From Paenibacillus sp. BSR1-1 (GTDB lineage Bacteria; Bacillota; Bacilli; Bacillales; Cytobacillaceae): a stretch of DNA of 64,000 nt. Made by a program: the position numbers and the translations under genes. Where the stretch lies: contig NZ_JAQMWQ010000013.1 of NCBI RefSeq assembly GCF_030403775.1, positions 1 through 64,000 on the forward strand, in the 5' to 3' direction. Below the pieces are notes generated by a model. The model had not been told where the DNA came from, made no database searches, and worked only from the letters and a program-made list of their open reading frames with translations. Positions 25,094-32,538 of the stretch are shown here, in pieces; within the stretch, counting starts at the first letter, position 1; each line of letters begins with the position of its first letter.

Positions 25094-25130
25094 AAGAGAT
25101 CCACATCCCCTCTGGGTTTGTGGATCTCTT
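25094..25130 (-). terminator. intrinsic terminator of the 3D-domain protein gene
   Basis: 12-bp perfect arms (25094-25105 with 25119-25130). The minus strand continues with TTTTTATTC and the plus strand with CTGAATTTTATT, so it separates the two converging units. Confidence 0.75.
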
Positions 25131-25137
25131 CTGAATT

Positions 25138-26250
25138 TTATTGCATAATAATGACTTTTACTGTTCTTCTGCCCCATGCTAACGCTTGGGATTGGCTTGG
25201 CATAAACACGTCGATTTTGTGTCCTTTGATAGCGCCGCCCGTATCGCCTGCAATAGCTTCGCCATAGCCCTCTACCCATACTTTACTGCCTAGAGGGATG
25301 ACACTTGGGTCAACAGCAATTATTTTCAGGTTTGGATTGGCCTTTAAATTGTAGCCCATCGTAGTTATACCTGAACATCCCGCACAGGACGCAGTATATG
25401 CGGATGCCGATACATACATCTCTTTACCCTTAACTGCTGCCGCTGGTTTACTTTGAGCTGGAGCTGATACTGGCTGCGCTTTTGCCGGTGCTGTTTCACT
25501 GGCAATCTTCGCTTGGATGTCTTTCATCTGTGATTCAATGCCGGCCTTTTCCTGCTCGGCTAGTGCCATTTGCTGTACAATTTGACTTAATTTTTGCTGC
25601 ATGGCTGTTAAAGCTTGCTGTCTCTTTTGAAGATTTTGATTAAGCTCAGCCTGTTGCTTCGCAAGTACGTTTTGATCTTCTTCTAATTTCTGTTCTTGTC
25701 TATCAATCTCTTTTTTATCGTCTTCAATCTTCTGAAGATCTTCTTTTTGTGCTGTTAAAATATCTTTATCCGCATCCATTAAAGCTGACGCAGCACTTGC
25801 ACGCTGAATGAATTCAGAGATGCTGTCAGATTCGAAGAAAAGGTTAATCACAAGGCTCACGCTATCGTTCTGCTGAAGCGCTACTGCTCTTTGCTTCATA
25901 ATCCCTTTACGGGCAAGAATTTTATCCTCAAGGGCAACGATTTCCTCTTTCTTCTTTTCGATCAACTGGTTGGTTGCATCTATTTTCTTTTGTGTATTAG
26001 CCATGGATTCTTTGTTTTGTGTAATAAATGTATATAGAGATTGCAATTCTTGCTGAATTTGTTCGATCTCTTTATTAACGGTTTGCTTTTCTTGTGCTTT
26101 CTGCTCTACTAATTTTTGCTGCTGCTGAAGCTGCTGCTTCGCATTATGTAGGGCTTGGCTATTGGTTTGTGCATATGTAACTATTGTCCCAGTTTCACAT
26201 AATACCAATGTAAGTAACACGAGAATGATACGCTTAATTGTCGTTTGCAT
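25138..26250 (-). CDS. secreted coiled-coil protein with C-terminal 3D domain (cell-wall lytic type)
   Basis: 370 residues from the ATG at 26248-26250 (ribosome site GAAGGGAG). It has a signal peptide (KRIILVLLTLVLCETG...TYAQ), a long Gln/Lys/Glu-rich coiled coil to about residue 245 like the N-termini of PcsB and CwlO, an Ala/Pro linker, then a 3D domain 'AYTASCAGCSG...AVDPSVIPLGSKVWVEGYGEAIAGDTGGAIKG.KIDVF' carrying the three Asp. The 3D (MltA-like) fold occurs in YocH and related muralytic or resuscitation proteins. TGTCAT repeats upstream suggest control by the WalRK cell-wall regulator. Confidence 0.85.
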   Translation of the reverse strand: MQTTIKRIILVLLTLVLCETGTIVTYAQTNSQALHNAKQQLQQQQKLVEQKAQEKQTVNKEIEQIQQELQSLYTFITQNKESMANTQKKIDATNQLIEKKKEEIVALEDKILARKGIMKQRAVALQQNDSVSLVINLFFESDSISEFIQRASAASALMDADKDILTAQKEDLQKIEDDKKEIDRQEQKLEEDQNVLAKQQAELNQNLQKRQQALTAMQQKLSQIVQQMALAEQEKAGIESQMKDIQAKIASETAPAKAQPVSAPAQSKPAAAVKGKEMYVSASAYTASCAGCSGITTMGYNLKANPNLKIIAVDPSVIPLGSKVWVEGYGEAIAGDTGGAIKGHKIDVFMPSQSQALAWGRRTVKVIIMQ

Positions 26251-26293
26251 ACGTTTTCTCCCTTCCTTAGTACTATAGTTATACCAGAACAAT

Positions 26294-26383
26294 GTACCAG
26301 TTATGTTACAAATAGATTAAAAGAGTATCACAAATTGTCATAATACAATGGAAAGTGTCAATTCTGTGTCATAACAGTGTCAT
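26294..26383 (-). promoter_or_regulatory. WalR-like direct repeats upstream of the 3D-domain gene
   Basis: On the plus strand TGTCAA, TGTCAT and TGTCAT lie at 26356, 26367 and 26378, each separated by exactly 5 bases, with another TGTCAT at 26336. On the minus strand TGTAAC-N5-TGGTAC lies at 26294-26310. The WalR consensus is TGTWAH-N5-TGTWAH, so these are near matches (C at position 4). WalRK is known to control yocH and cwlO-type genes, which matches the downstream protein. Confidence 0.45.
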
Positions 26384-26401
26384 CTTTTCGAACTTGGAAT
26401 A

Positions 26402-26830
26402 TTAAATATATGTATCTTCAGCTTCATCTTTCTCCAGTCCCTTCTCCTCAGACAAAACGCGCACCTTTTTTCTCTTCCGTACACTTGTTTTTCCACTCGG
26501 GAAAATGCTTAAGAAGGACACCTTATCACCTTCTTTGACGGCAAAGTGGTGAAAAAGGTCGAACACTTCTGTTTCAGTTAAATGGCGGTGACGGGAAAAA
26601 ATTTTTAGTGATTTCTTTTGGTAGATAAGATGAATGTTGGAATCATAGAAGTGGATTTGAATGTTTGCCTTGCTGTCAAGCGGGATAGATTGATAGGATG
26701 GGGTCTTAGGTGATTTCAGTGACTGATTTGAAAGTAGGATGGCATCGTAAAAGCTGGGTTTTCTTGTGAACTGCAGGTTTTTCTTACTCTTTTTTTCTCC
26801 GATAAAAATTAATGAATTTCTACTCTTCAA
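26402..26830 (-). CDS. hypothetical basic protein
   Basis: I do not recognise this 142-residue protein. It starts at TTG (26828-26830) with AGGGGG 7 bases upstream, a well-placed ribosome site. It is rich in Lys/Ser/Phe, lacks a signal peptide or membrane segment, and ends in a charged 'VRKRKKVRVLSEEKGLEKDEAED' tail. The spacing and codon use look like a real gene. Confidence 0.55.
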   Translation of the reverse strand: MKSRNSLIFIGEKKSKKNLQFTRKPSFYDAILLSNQSLKSPKTPSYQSIPLDSKANIQIHFYDSNIHLIYQKKSLKIFSRHRHLTETEVFDLFHHFAVKEGDKVSFLSIFPSGKTSVRKRKKVRVLSEEKGLEKDEAEDTYI

Positions 26831-26940
26831 ACAAAATCCCCCTAAATATTACATTTATATACATTATTCGACGATAATTTATCTCTTTCCTTCCAGGTGC
26901 CTGCAAAAAGTTAAAAAAATCATAAAGCTTAAACATCAAA

Positions 26941-26970
26941 GAAGCCGCTGACACGTGTTCAGCGGCTTCT
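26941..26970. terminator. strong hairpin downstream of the ssb operon
   Basis: 11-bp perfect arms GAAGCCGCTGA/TCAGCGGCTTC (26941-26951, 26959-26969), followed by TTCT on the plus strand and TTTGATGTTT on the minus strand. It lies behind the terminator at 27033-27061 and ahead of the hypothetical gene, acting as a second stop. Confidence 0.5.
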
Positions 26971-27024
26971 TCTAAAAAAACAGGGGGGTTTTTCATTTAG
27001 TTTACCCAAAGGATTATTTTTTAT

Positions 27025-27061
27025 ACAAAAAAAATTCCGGCAATCAACGGCTACCGGAATT
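27025..27061 (-). terminator. intrinsic terminator of the ssb operon
   Basis: AATTCCGG/CCGGAATT arms (27033-27040, 27054-27061) are followed on the minus strand by eight T. It lies 60 bases after the stop of the small gene at 27121. Confidence 0.75.
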
Positions 27062-27120
27062 CAGAATTGGGGATGGCTTCGAAGATAGGATTGATTTTCT
27101 TATACTGGGGAAATCGTTGG

Positions 27121-27348
27121 TCAGCTTATGGGAAAAGGAGTGTTTTTCGAGCTTTTATGCGGGTAATTGGAGTGGATTCTAAGGGGGCCTCTTTCCCTGA
27201 TTTCAAGCTGCTCCTCCATAATGAGGCATTCCAGCTGACTAACGCGCTTTTGTAGGCTGTCGACATTTTGATTGGCTTTTCCAACCATTTTGATCAAACT
27301 TTCCAGCAGCTGTTCTAAGTTGGCAGCATCTTTATTGTTAAAATCCAA
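27121..27348 (-). CDS. small coiled-coil protein translationally linked to ssb
   Basis: 75 residues, starting at a TTG (27346-27348) that overlaps the last codons of ssb (ATTGGATTTTAA), with GGGAGG 10 bases upstream inside ssb. The sequence 'NLEQLLESLIKMVGKANQNVDSLQKRVSQLECLIMEE' predicts a short coiled coil; the C-terminus is basic. A longer in-frame reading that starts inside ssb is rejected because it has no ribosome site and overlaps ssb. The function is unknown, but coupling to SSB suggests a role in DNA uptake or repair. Confidence 0.65.
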   Translation of the reverse strand: MDFNNKDAANLEQLLESLIKMVGKANQNVDSLQKRVSQLECLIMEEQLEIRERGPLRIHSNYPHKSSKNTPFPIS

Positions 27349-27835
27349 TGGAGACTTCCTCCCTTTTTTGCTCTGGCTTTGGATCATGACTTTGTACTGG
27401 CTCAGGGGCCGAACCTCGGCCTTGTTCCGGCACAAACTCATGTCTCAGCTCTGGAACTGTATCGCGCCTTTGTTCCGGCGCAGCTTCACGTCTTTCCTCA
27501 GGTATCACCTCGTGCTGGGGCTTAGCGCTTAAAAAGCGTACAGACTCCGCGATCACTTCAGTAACGTATACTCTCTTTCCCTCTTTTTCATAATGGCGGG
27601 TCTGCAGCCGGCCAGTTACCCCCAACACCGCTCCCTTTCGACAATATTTGCAGGTATTTTCGGCAGCATTCCGCCAAAGGGTGCACTGGACAAAATCGGC
27701 TTCAATCTCTCCATTGTGGTTGCGATAGTGGCGATTTACCGCCAGCGTGATATGCGCAACATTCGTCCCTTCCGTCGTTTTTCTTAATTCCGGATCCCTC
27801 GTCAGCCTGCCGACAATAGTGACTTGATTGATCAT
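27338..27835 (-). CDS. ssb: single-stranded DNA-binding protein with atypical tail
   Basis: 165 residues with a canonical OB fold (MINQVTIVGRLTRDPELRKT ... FVQCTLWRNAAENTCKYCRKG ... RLQTRHYEKEGKRVYVTEV). The ATG at 27833-27835 has AAGGAG 8 bases upstream. By position near ywpF this corresponds to the ssbB (ywpH) locus, the competence-linked SSB. Instead of the acidic DDDIPF-like tip, the tail consists of Pro/Glu/Arg repeats (PEERRE, PEQRRD, PELRHE, PEQGR) ending SIGF, so binding to the usual SSB partners may be altered. The next gene starts within its stop region. Confidence 0.88.
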   Translation of the reverse strand: MINQVTIVGRLTRDPELRKTTEGTNVAHITLAVNRHYRNHNGEIEADFVQCTLWRNAAENTCKYCRKGAVLGVTGRLQTRHYEKEGKRVYVTEVIAESVRFLSAKPQHEVIPEERREAAPEQRRDTVPELRHEFVPEQGRGSAPEPVQSHDPKPEQKREEVSIGF

Positions 27836-28079
27836 GTTTTCAACTCCTTCGCATTTGATGGTTTCATCATAGCTCCGGGCCCGCCGCATGTAAAACCGCC
27901 TTAAGGGCTTTTTCGAGACAGTTTTTGCTCGAAAAACGGTTTTTCAAGGGGGTTTTTGTCAAAGAAAGCTGTTCGTTTTTCAAAAAAAACTGATATTCCT
28001 CATTTCGACAAATATTTTTCGACATTTGCTTTTTTTTAGCGTATGTTATAATTAGGAAAAATAAACACAGGAGGTTATG
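27836..28079. other. divergent ssb / ywpF intergenic region with inverted repeats
   Basis: Contains TTTTTCGAG/CTCGAAAAA arms (27909-27917, 27928-27936) and AAAAACGGTTTTT (27932-27944), which fits one AT-box (AAAA-N5-TTTT) of the kind bound by ComK. A second box at standard spacing is not evident. ComK control is only a suggestion based on the locus. Confidence 0.35.
28025..28052 (+). promoter_or_regulatory. probable sigma-A promoter of ywpF
   Basis: TTTGCT (28025-28030) and a perfect TATAAT (28047-28052) are separated by 16 bases. The ywpF start lies 28 bases downstream, behind AGGAGG. Confidence 0.5.
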
Positions 28080-28511
28080 ATGAAATCGTTTAAGTTATTC
28101 TCGTTGGAAGTTGTGGAAGATGACACTTCGGTTGAAGTCCCGTTAGAAGATGGCTTGATTCTCAATAAAGAAGACGACCGCTCCACCTGGCTGATGGAGG
28201 CTTATACCGATCTCTCCCTCTATGATTATTTCAAAAACATTTTCGAGCAAAAACGCGACATCATTGTCGAAGCAGTTATCACCAAAAAGGAGAACGCGCC
28301 TGCGTATTTCCAAACAACAATTAGCTCGTTAACGAAATTTGAAAAGCACATCAGCGTCTTATTTGAAGGCCATCTGCGCCGCAATAAAAGCGACTACTCC
28401 GAGCTCTTGCTCGAAAATCTGCTCCAAAAAGGACTTTCAGGCCAGGCCCTTCTTAATGAATTCAAGGAAAAGATGAAGAGCAAGCCAAAGCTTAAAGTGA
28501 AGAACACCTAG
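28080..28511 (+). CDS. ywpF: YwpF-like protein
   Basis: 143 residues starting MKSFKLFSLEVVEDD, which I recognise as the YwpF family found next to ssb and fabZ in Bacillus. No known activity; soluble and acidic with a basic C-terminus. Two adjacent ATGs exist; the second (28080) is better spaced from AGGAGG (5 bases against 2). A terminator follows. Confidence 0.8.
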   Translation: MKSFKLFSLEVVEDDTSVEVPLEDGLILNKEDDRSTWLMEAYTDLSLYDYFKNIFEQKRDIIVEAVITKKENAPAYFQTTISSLTKFEKHISVLFEGHLRRNKSDYSELLLENLLQKGLSGQALLNEFKEKMKSKPKLKVKNT

Positions 28512-28518
28512 ACTGCGG

Positions 28519-28539
28519 CCAGTCCTCGGACTGGTTTTT
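28519..28539 (+). terminator. intrinsic terminator of ywpF
   Basis: CCAGTC/GACTGG arms with a CTCG loop, followed by TTTTT. Confidence 0.75.
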
Positions 28540-28546
28540 AAAAGGA

Positions 28547-28580
28547 AAGAAGGGACAAGCCGCTCAGGCTGTCCCTTCTT
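28547..28580 (-). terminator. intrinsic terminator of the Asn-rich lipoprotein gene
   Basis: 11-bp perfect arms AAGAAGGGACA/TGTCCCTTCTT (28547-28557, 28570-28580) followed on the minus strand by TCCTTTT. It is back to back with the ywpF terminator. Confidence 0.7.
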
Positions 28581-28581
28581 C

Positions 28582-28956
28582 TTATTCATCTTTATTATCT
28601 GCGTCGTGGCGGTCAATATCATCCTCAATTATTTCTTCTCGAGGAGTATTATTGTCCTTGCCTGGGTCTTTGTCCGTAGGTGTGTTTTTATCCTCGGATT
28701 CCGGAAAGTGGTTCCGGTCAATGACATTATTGTCGTTCAAATCATTGTTACGGTTATTCAAGTTATTGTTACGGTTATTCAAATTATTTTCATATCTGTC
28801 ATTAACCCCATCATTGTCCAAATCGTTATCAATTCTGTTATTGGTTGGCGGCGGAGGATTCATATCATTTTTCGTATTGGTATTACAACCTGTTAACCCA
28901 AGCAACATTGCAGATAGGATCGACCCTGAAAGCAGTAATGATATCTTTTTCTTCAA
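28582..28956 (-). CDS. Asn/Asp-rich lipoprotein
   Basis: 124 residues from a TTG (28954-28956) with GAAAGGGG upstream. The signal peptide ends in the lipobox LTGC (Cys near residue 24), so the mature protein is lipid-anchored outside the membrane. The rest is disordered: a Pro run, then Asn/Asp repeats (NNLNNRNNNLNNRNND) and an acidic C-terminus. Such low-complexity lipoproteins occur in sporulating bacilli; the function is unknown. Confidence 0.7.
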   Translation of the reverse strand: MKKKISLLLSGSILSAMLLGLTGCNTNTKNDMNPPPPTNNRIDNDLDNDGVNDRYENNLNNRNNNLNNRNNDLNDNNVIDRNHFPESEDKNTPTDKDPGKDNNTPREEIIEDDIDRHDADNKDE

Positions 28957-29047
28957 GGCAGAAAGCCCCTTTCAACTAAAATTTGACCTTTTGGTCTGCT
29001 ATTAGTTTCTCCAGGGGACCGAGAATATTTTATGGAACTTTTTTGAA

Positions 29048-29077
29048 AAAAAAAAACAACCGGGAGCCCCGGTCGTT
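29048..29077 (-). terminator. intrinsic terminator of fabZ
   Basis: ACCGGG/CCCGGT-type arms within 29056-29077 followed on the minus strand by about nine T, ten bases after the fabZ stop. Confidence 0.8.
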
Positions 29078-29086
29078 TCCTGAAAT

Positions 29087-29521
29087 TTATTCTTTTTTGT
29101 CGCCTAAGGCAAAAGTGATTTCCGCTTCGCAGGCGACTTCGCCATCAACGGATGCAACGGCTTTCCCTTTTCCGATCGGCCCGCGCAGACGGATGATTTC
29201 CACTTCAAGACGAAGCTGGTCTCCAGGTTTTACTTGCTTTTTAAAGCGACAGCCGTCTATTCCTGCAAAAAAGGCTAACCGGCCGCGGTTCTCTTCTTTT
29301 TTCAACATGGCCACTGCCCCGACCTGTGCAAGTGCTTCGACGATTAATACACCCGGCATTACTGGATAATCAGGAAAATGGCCATTGAAAAATTCTTCAT
29401 TGGCGGTAACATTTTTAATGCCCACCGCACGAACGCCTTCTTCCACTTCTAAAATGCGGTCTACCAACAAAAATGGGTATCGGTGCGGAATAATTTCTTT
29501 AATTTGATCGATATCAAGCAT
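29087..29521 (-). CDS. fabZ: 3-hydroxyacyl-ACP dehydratase FabZ
   Basis: 144 residues, the normal length. The hotdog fold and active site are seen in '[17 protein letters not shown]' and '[21 protein letters not shown]', with the catalytic His in GHFP and Glu in VEAL. It dehydrates 3-hydroxyacyl-ACP in fatty-acid elongation in the cytoplasm. The ATG at 29519-29521 follows AGGAGG by about 10 bases; a long upstream extension is rejected. As in other bacilli it lies near mbl, but no flagellar flhO/flhP genes stand between them here. Confidence 0.93.
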   Translation of the reverse strand: MLDIDQIKEIIPHRYPFLLVDRILEVEEGVRAVGIKNVTANEEFFNGHFPDYPVMPGVLIVEALAQVGAVAMLKKEENRGRLAFFAGIDGCRFKKQVKPGDQLRLEVEIIRLRGPIGKGKAVASVDGEVACEAEITFALGDKKE

Positions 29522-29581
29522 AGAATTAGTACCTCCTACTAGTAGCTCGTATTTATTTTCTATTCTATACTTAAGGTACAC

Positions 29582-29608
29582 AAAAAGGAAGGGAATTAGC
29601 TCCCTTCC
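29582..29608 (-). terminator. intrinsic terminator after the EpuA-like gene
   Basis: GGAAGGGA/TCCCTTCC arms (29587-29594, 29601-29608) with TTTTT on the minus strand. It separates this gene from fabZ. Confidence 0.75.
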
Positions 29609-29614
29609 TCTCAT

Positions 29615-29929
29615 TTATTTTTTATCAACTAAATCACGGATATGTGTCCAAGTGGATTCTTTAAATACATCTGCTGCCTTCCCGCCTCCAAGTACGCCGT
29701 AGCCGACGATTGCTCCAGCCATGAGGCTGATAAAGACGAACACGACCAACAGAACTAAACGAAGCCAAATCGGTATCAGACGGATCCTGACCCGTTCCTT
29801 CCCTTTTGGGGCTGCGGCTTTTGTATTCTGCGGCTTCACTTCTGTCATTTCTTCCTTTACGTTTTGAACCGCTTTTTTATATTCTTCTCTCGTTCGCACT
29901 TGATGTTGGTTTAGATTATTTACAGACAT
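29615..29929 (-). CDS. EpuA-like small membrane protein (often named 'RNA polymerase subunit beta')
   Basis: 104 residues: a charged N-terminal cytoplasmic stretch of about 50, one membrane helix 'IWLRLVLLVVFVFISLMAGAIVGYG', and a short outer tail with 'KESTWTHIRDLV'. This matches the EpuA family, whose automatic name 'DNA-directed RNA polymerase subunit beta' is misleading. It is commonly found between mbl and fabZ in Bacillus. ATG behind AAGGGGA. The role is unknown. Confidence 0.8.
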   Translation of the reverse strand: MSVNNLNQHQVRTREEYKKAVQNVKEEMTEVKPQNTKAAAPKGKERVRIRLIPIWLRLVLLVVFVFISLMAGAIVGYGVLGGGKAADVFKESTWTHIRDLVDKK

Positions 29930-30123
29930 GCTTATTTCCCCTTTAACCGAATTCCGTCATTCGCCTTCGGAATCAGTGAGTTAATACATATTATGTCACA
30001 TTTATTCTATTATAAAAAATTATTCATCATTACACATTAACTTTTTACAGGAAAAAGTCAATTCATGTTAAAAAAACGCGAAAAATGGGGAATTTTATAT
30101 ATAATTTTTACATCGCACGATAT

Positions 30124-30182
30124 TATGCGTTAGTATAATTAAGGATTTTCGAGGAGTCTTCGCGACTTCCGCTCCAATCAAC
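30124..30182. repeat. truncated copy of the 192-bp Bacillus dispersed element
   Basis: The segment with TTCGAGGAGTCTTCGCG and CTTCCGCTCCAATCAAC matches the right end of the full copy at 56634-56825, including the preceding ATGCGTTAG. The left 130 bases are absent. Confidence 0.7.
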
Positions 30183-30210
30183 TGTTAAAAATTATTATCA
30201 CGGAATTATA

Positions 30211-30266
30211 AAAAATAAAAAAAGTCCAATGGATGAGGCTTTTTCTGGCCTGCACATTAGACTTTT
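30211..30266 (-). terminator. intrinsic terminator of mbl
   Basis: Outer arms AAAGTCCAATG/CATTAGACTTT (30221-30231, 30255-30265) with a nested AGGC/GCCT stem, followed on the minus strand by TTTTTTTA. Confidence 0.65.
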
Positions 30267-30340
30267 CATGGTAAGATGTCATACAACCTAAGTTAGAAAA
30301 AAACACCAACTTTCGGTCGCAGGTCGTGGTCAGTATCCGA

Positions 30341-31342
30341 TCATCCAAATTTCCGGTTCGGAATCCGATCGATGTTATCAAGCATGATACCTGTTCCGAT
30401 TGCAACGCAGTCCATTGGATTTTCAGCCACAAGAACTGGAACCTTTAGTTCATCTGCAAGCAGCATGTCGATGCCGTGCAGCAATGCTCCGCCTCCGGTC
30501 AGAATGACACCGCGGTCAATGATGTCGGCTGAAAGCTCAGGCGGTGTACGCTCAAGGACACTTTTGGCAGCCTGAACGATAACGGCCACGGATTCGCGCA
30601 ATGAGCCTTCGATTTCTTCGGAACGAACGGTAATTGTGCGAGGCAGACCGCTCACCATGTCACGGCCGCGAATTTCCATTTCTTCCGAACGTGAACCTGG
30701 GAATACAGTACCGATGTTGATTTTAATATTTTCCGCTGTGCGCTCACCAATCAACAGCTTGTACTCGCGCTTGATGTAGTTGAGGATTTCCATATCGAAC
30801 TTGTCGCCGGCCATTTTGATGGAGGAAGAAGTCACGATATCGCCCATTGAAAGCACTGCAACATCTGTCGTTCCTCCCCCGATGTCCACTACCATATTGC
30901 CGCTTGGCTGGAAGATGTCCATCCCTGCGCCAATCGCAGCCACCTTAGGCTCCTCTTCTAGATAGACCTTTTTCCCGCCGCTCTTTTCAGCAGCCTCACG
31001 GATCGCTTTTTGCTCAACACTTGTAATATTGGTTGGGCAGCAAATCAAAATGCGCGGCTTGGATAAAAAACCTTTTACATTAAGTTTATTAATAAAATGT
31101 TTTAACATTGCTTCTGTAACGTCAAAGTCAGCAATAACACCATCCTTAAGCGGGCGAATCGCGACAATATTTCCTGGTGTACGTCCGACCATGCGGCGGG
31201 CTTCTTCACCGACGGCAAGAACTTTGTTTGTATTTTTGTCAATGGCAACGACAGAAGGCTCGTTTAATACGATTCCACGGCCTTTTACGTGAATCAGCAC
31301 GTTAGCCGTTCCTAAATCAATCCCAATATCCCTTGCAAACAT
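30341..31342 (-). CDS. mbl: MreB-like rod-shape protein Mbl
   Basis: 333-residue bacterial actin. Phosphate-binding motifs 'DIGIDLGTANVLI' and 'VVDIGGGTTDVAVLS' and the adenine motif 'GVILTGGGALLHGI' are intact. MreB-family filaments guide the cell-wall elongation complex under the membrane. The ATG at 31340-31342 (MFARDIGIDLG) is the family start; the upstream extension has no ribosome site. Directly upstream is spoIIID, the same order as spoIIID-mbl of B. subtilis, which supports Mbl over MreB. Confidence 0.92.
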   Translation of the reverse strand: MFARDIGIDLGTANVLIHVKGRGIVLNEPSVVAIDKNTNKVLAVGEEARRMVGRTPGNIVAIRPLKDGVIADFDVTEAMLKHFINKLNVKGFLSKPRILICCPTNITSVEQKAIREAAEKSGGKKVYLEEEPKVAAIGAGMDIFQPSGNMVVDIGGGTTDVAVLSMGDIVTSSSIKMAGDKFDMEILNYIKREYKLLIGERTAENIKINIGTVFPGSRSEEMEIRGRDMVSGLPRTITVRSEEIEGSLRESVAVIVQAAKSVLERTPPELSADIIDRGVILTGGGALLHGIDMLLADELKVPVLVAENPMDCVAIGTGIMLDNIDRIPNRKFG

Positions 31343-31545
31343 TCTCTTTTCTTTCCTCCTCAGAGCGGAATTCCACATTCTTTTCCTAATTGTCTATTGT
31401 AACATATTCATTACAATTTCCATAACAATATAAAAAAATAACGTAGAATTTTGCAGAAATATGACAGCTATGGGAAGAATACAAGAGAACACCTTGGAAT
31501 TCGTTCGTTTCTTGTGAAAATCTCGCTAGAAAGTTTAATCTCCTT

Positions 31546-31583
31546 TAAAACAAAAGTGATGTTTGAAACGAGGTTCAAACATC
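31546..31583 (-). terminator. intrinsic terminator of spoIIID
   Basis: 10-bp perfect arms GATGTTTGAA/TTCAAACATC (31558-31567, 31574-31583) followed on the minus strand by ACTTTTGTTTT. It lies between spoIIID and mbl. Confidence 0.7.
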
Positions 31584-31616
31584 AAGAAATTAGCTATTTT
31601 CGAAAAGGATCATGGC

Positions 31617-31889
31617 TTACTTGACAGCCTCTCCTTCCTTTTCTTCTTTTTGATACTTCATTTTTGTCGCCTCGCCGCCCCGGAGATGACGAATCGATTT
31701 ATGATAATCTAATATTTCCTTTACTTCGTTTGCCAGCTCTGGATTAATTTCAGGTAGTCTCTCTGTCAAATCCTTATGGACTGTACTTTTGGATACGCCA
31801 AACTCCTTCGCAATCACGCGAACCGTTTTCCTCGTCTCCACGATATACTTTCCAATCTTGATAGTTCTCTCTTTGATGTAATCGTGCAC
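31617..31889 (-). CDS. spoIIID: sporulation transcription factor SpoIIID
   Basis: 90 residues, starting at GTG (31887-31889) behind GGGAGGG. The sequence HDYIKERTIKIGKYIVETRK, then an HTH 'RVIAKEFGVSKSTVHKDLTERL' and a basic C-terminal helix, is nearly that of B. subtilis SpoIIID. It works in the mother cell to switch sigma-E genes on or off and to help make sigma-K. A longer frame upstream runs into the repeat region and is rejected. Confidence 0.95.
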   Translation of the reverse strand: MHDYIKERTIKIGKYIVETRKTVRVIAKEFGVSKSTVHKDLTERLPEINPELANEVKEILDYHKSIRHLRGGEATKMKYQKEEKEGEAVK

Positions 31890-31983
31890 ACTCTCGCCCT
31901 CCCTAAATTGGATGTGAGTAGTGTGAAATGAGACCCGCTTATCACTTCGACCAATTCTGCTTCCGCATGGTGTGTTTTTCTGT

Positions 31984-32037
31984 GGTGTCAGGCACCACAA
32001 AAAGACATTTTCGCCATTTTGTCCATCTGTGGCGGAC
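31984..32037. repeat. dispersed near-palindrome with AAAAAGACA / TTGTCCA extension
   Basis: GGTGTCAGGCACC followed by ACAAAAAGACATTTT, nine bases, then TTTGTCCA and GGCGGAC. The copies at 35037 and 39218 share the AAAAAGACA extension. Confidence 0.8.
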
Positions 32038-32476
32038 GCTCACACTTATTATGAAGTGGCACCATGCGGCAGAAAGTAATGTACCTTCTGATTATACAAT
32101 GAATAATCATGTCCCCGGCTGAATTCCCGCTAACTACAAACGACTCTTCACCTCAAACACTCTCTTTGTAAAGGTTTGTAACAGTTTATTAGCTTGGATA
32201 CGGGTTTATGCACAAAATCCCCAATCGGGACAAGGCTTTTCGGAAATTTTTTGAAAAATGGGACACCTTCCACTTTTTCGACAATCTTGTAGTATTGCCC
32301 AAACCCGCTTGTTGCCAAGGTTTTTTTAGGAAATACAATCATTGCTGCCATTATTTCCTGAGAAATTTGTCGAGCAAAAAATTATTCAAAAGTGGCAATT
32401 TTGTAGTCAGAAACGGTGTTTCTCCTCATTTTCTACCCCAAAATCCCTCAATTTTTTTGCCTTCGCCTTCGACCAC

Positions 32477-32506
32477 TTCGACCAAAATGATAAACTCCTT
32501 TATAAT
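32477..32506 (+). promoter_or_regulatory. probable sigma-A promoter of the ATL gene
   Basis: TTCGAC (32477-32482) and TATAAT (32501-32506) with an 18-base spacer, 33 bases ahead of the GTG start. Confidence 0.5.
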
Positions 32507-32538
32507 AAGTTTATGCTGCCTTTGAAAGGAATATTGCC

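Larger units (their letters stand above)
29930..30340. other. intergenic region between mbl and the EpuA-like gene
   Basis: 411 bases with no gene. It holds the mbl terminator (30211-30266), a truncated copy of the Bacillus dispersed element (30124-30182) and an AT-rich stretch that should contain the promoter of the EpuA-like gene. Confidence 0.6.
31890..32538. other. long intergenic region between spoIIID and the ATL gene
   Basis: 649 bases. The left part holds the dispersed palindrome (31984-31996) flanked by CCGCATGGTG (31973-31982) and its inverted copy CACCATGCGG (32060-32069), and CATAATAAG on the minus strand (32044-32052), a possible sigma-E -10 box of spoIIID. The middle (32130-32460) is AT-rich, with T and A runs and no supported gene. 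The right end carries the promoter of the downstream gene. Confidence 0.6.

Noticed and set aside
27932..27944. ComK box upstream of ssb
   Set aside because: Only one AT-box is clear; the required second box at 8, 18 or 31 bp was not found, so it is mentioned but not claimed.
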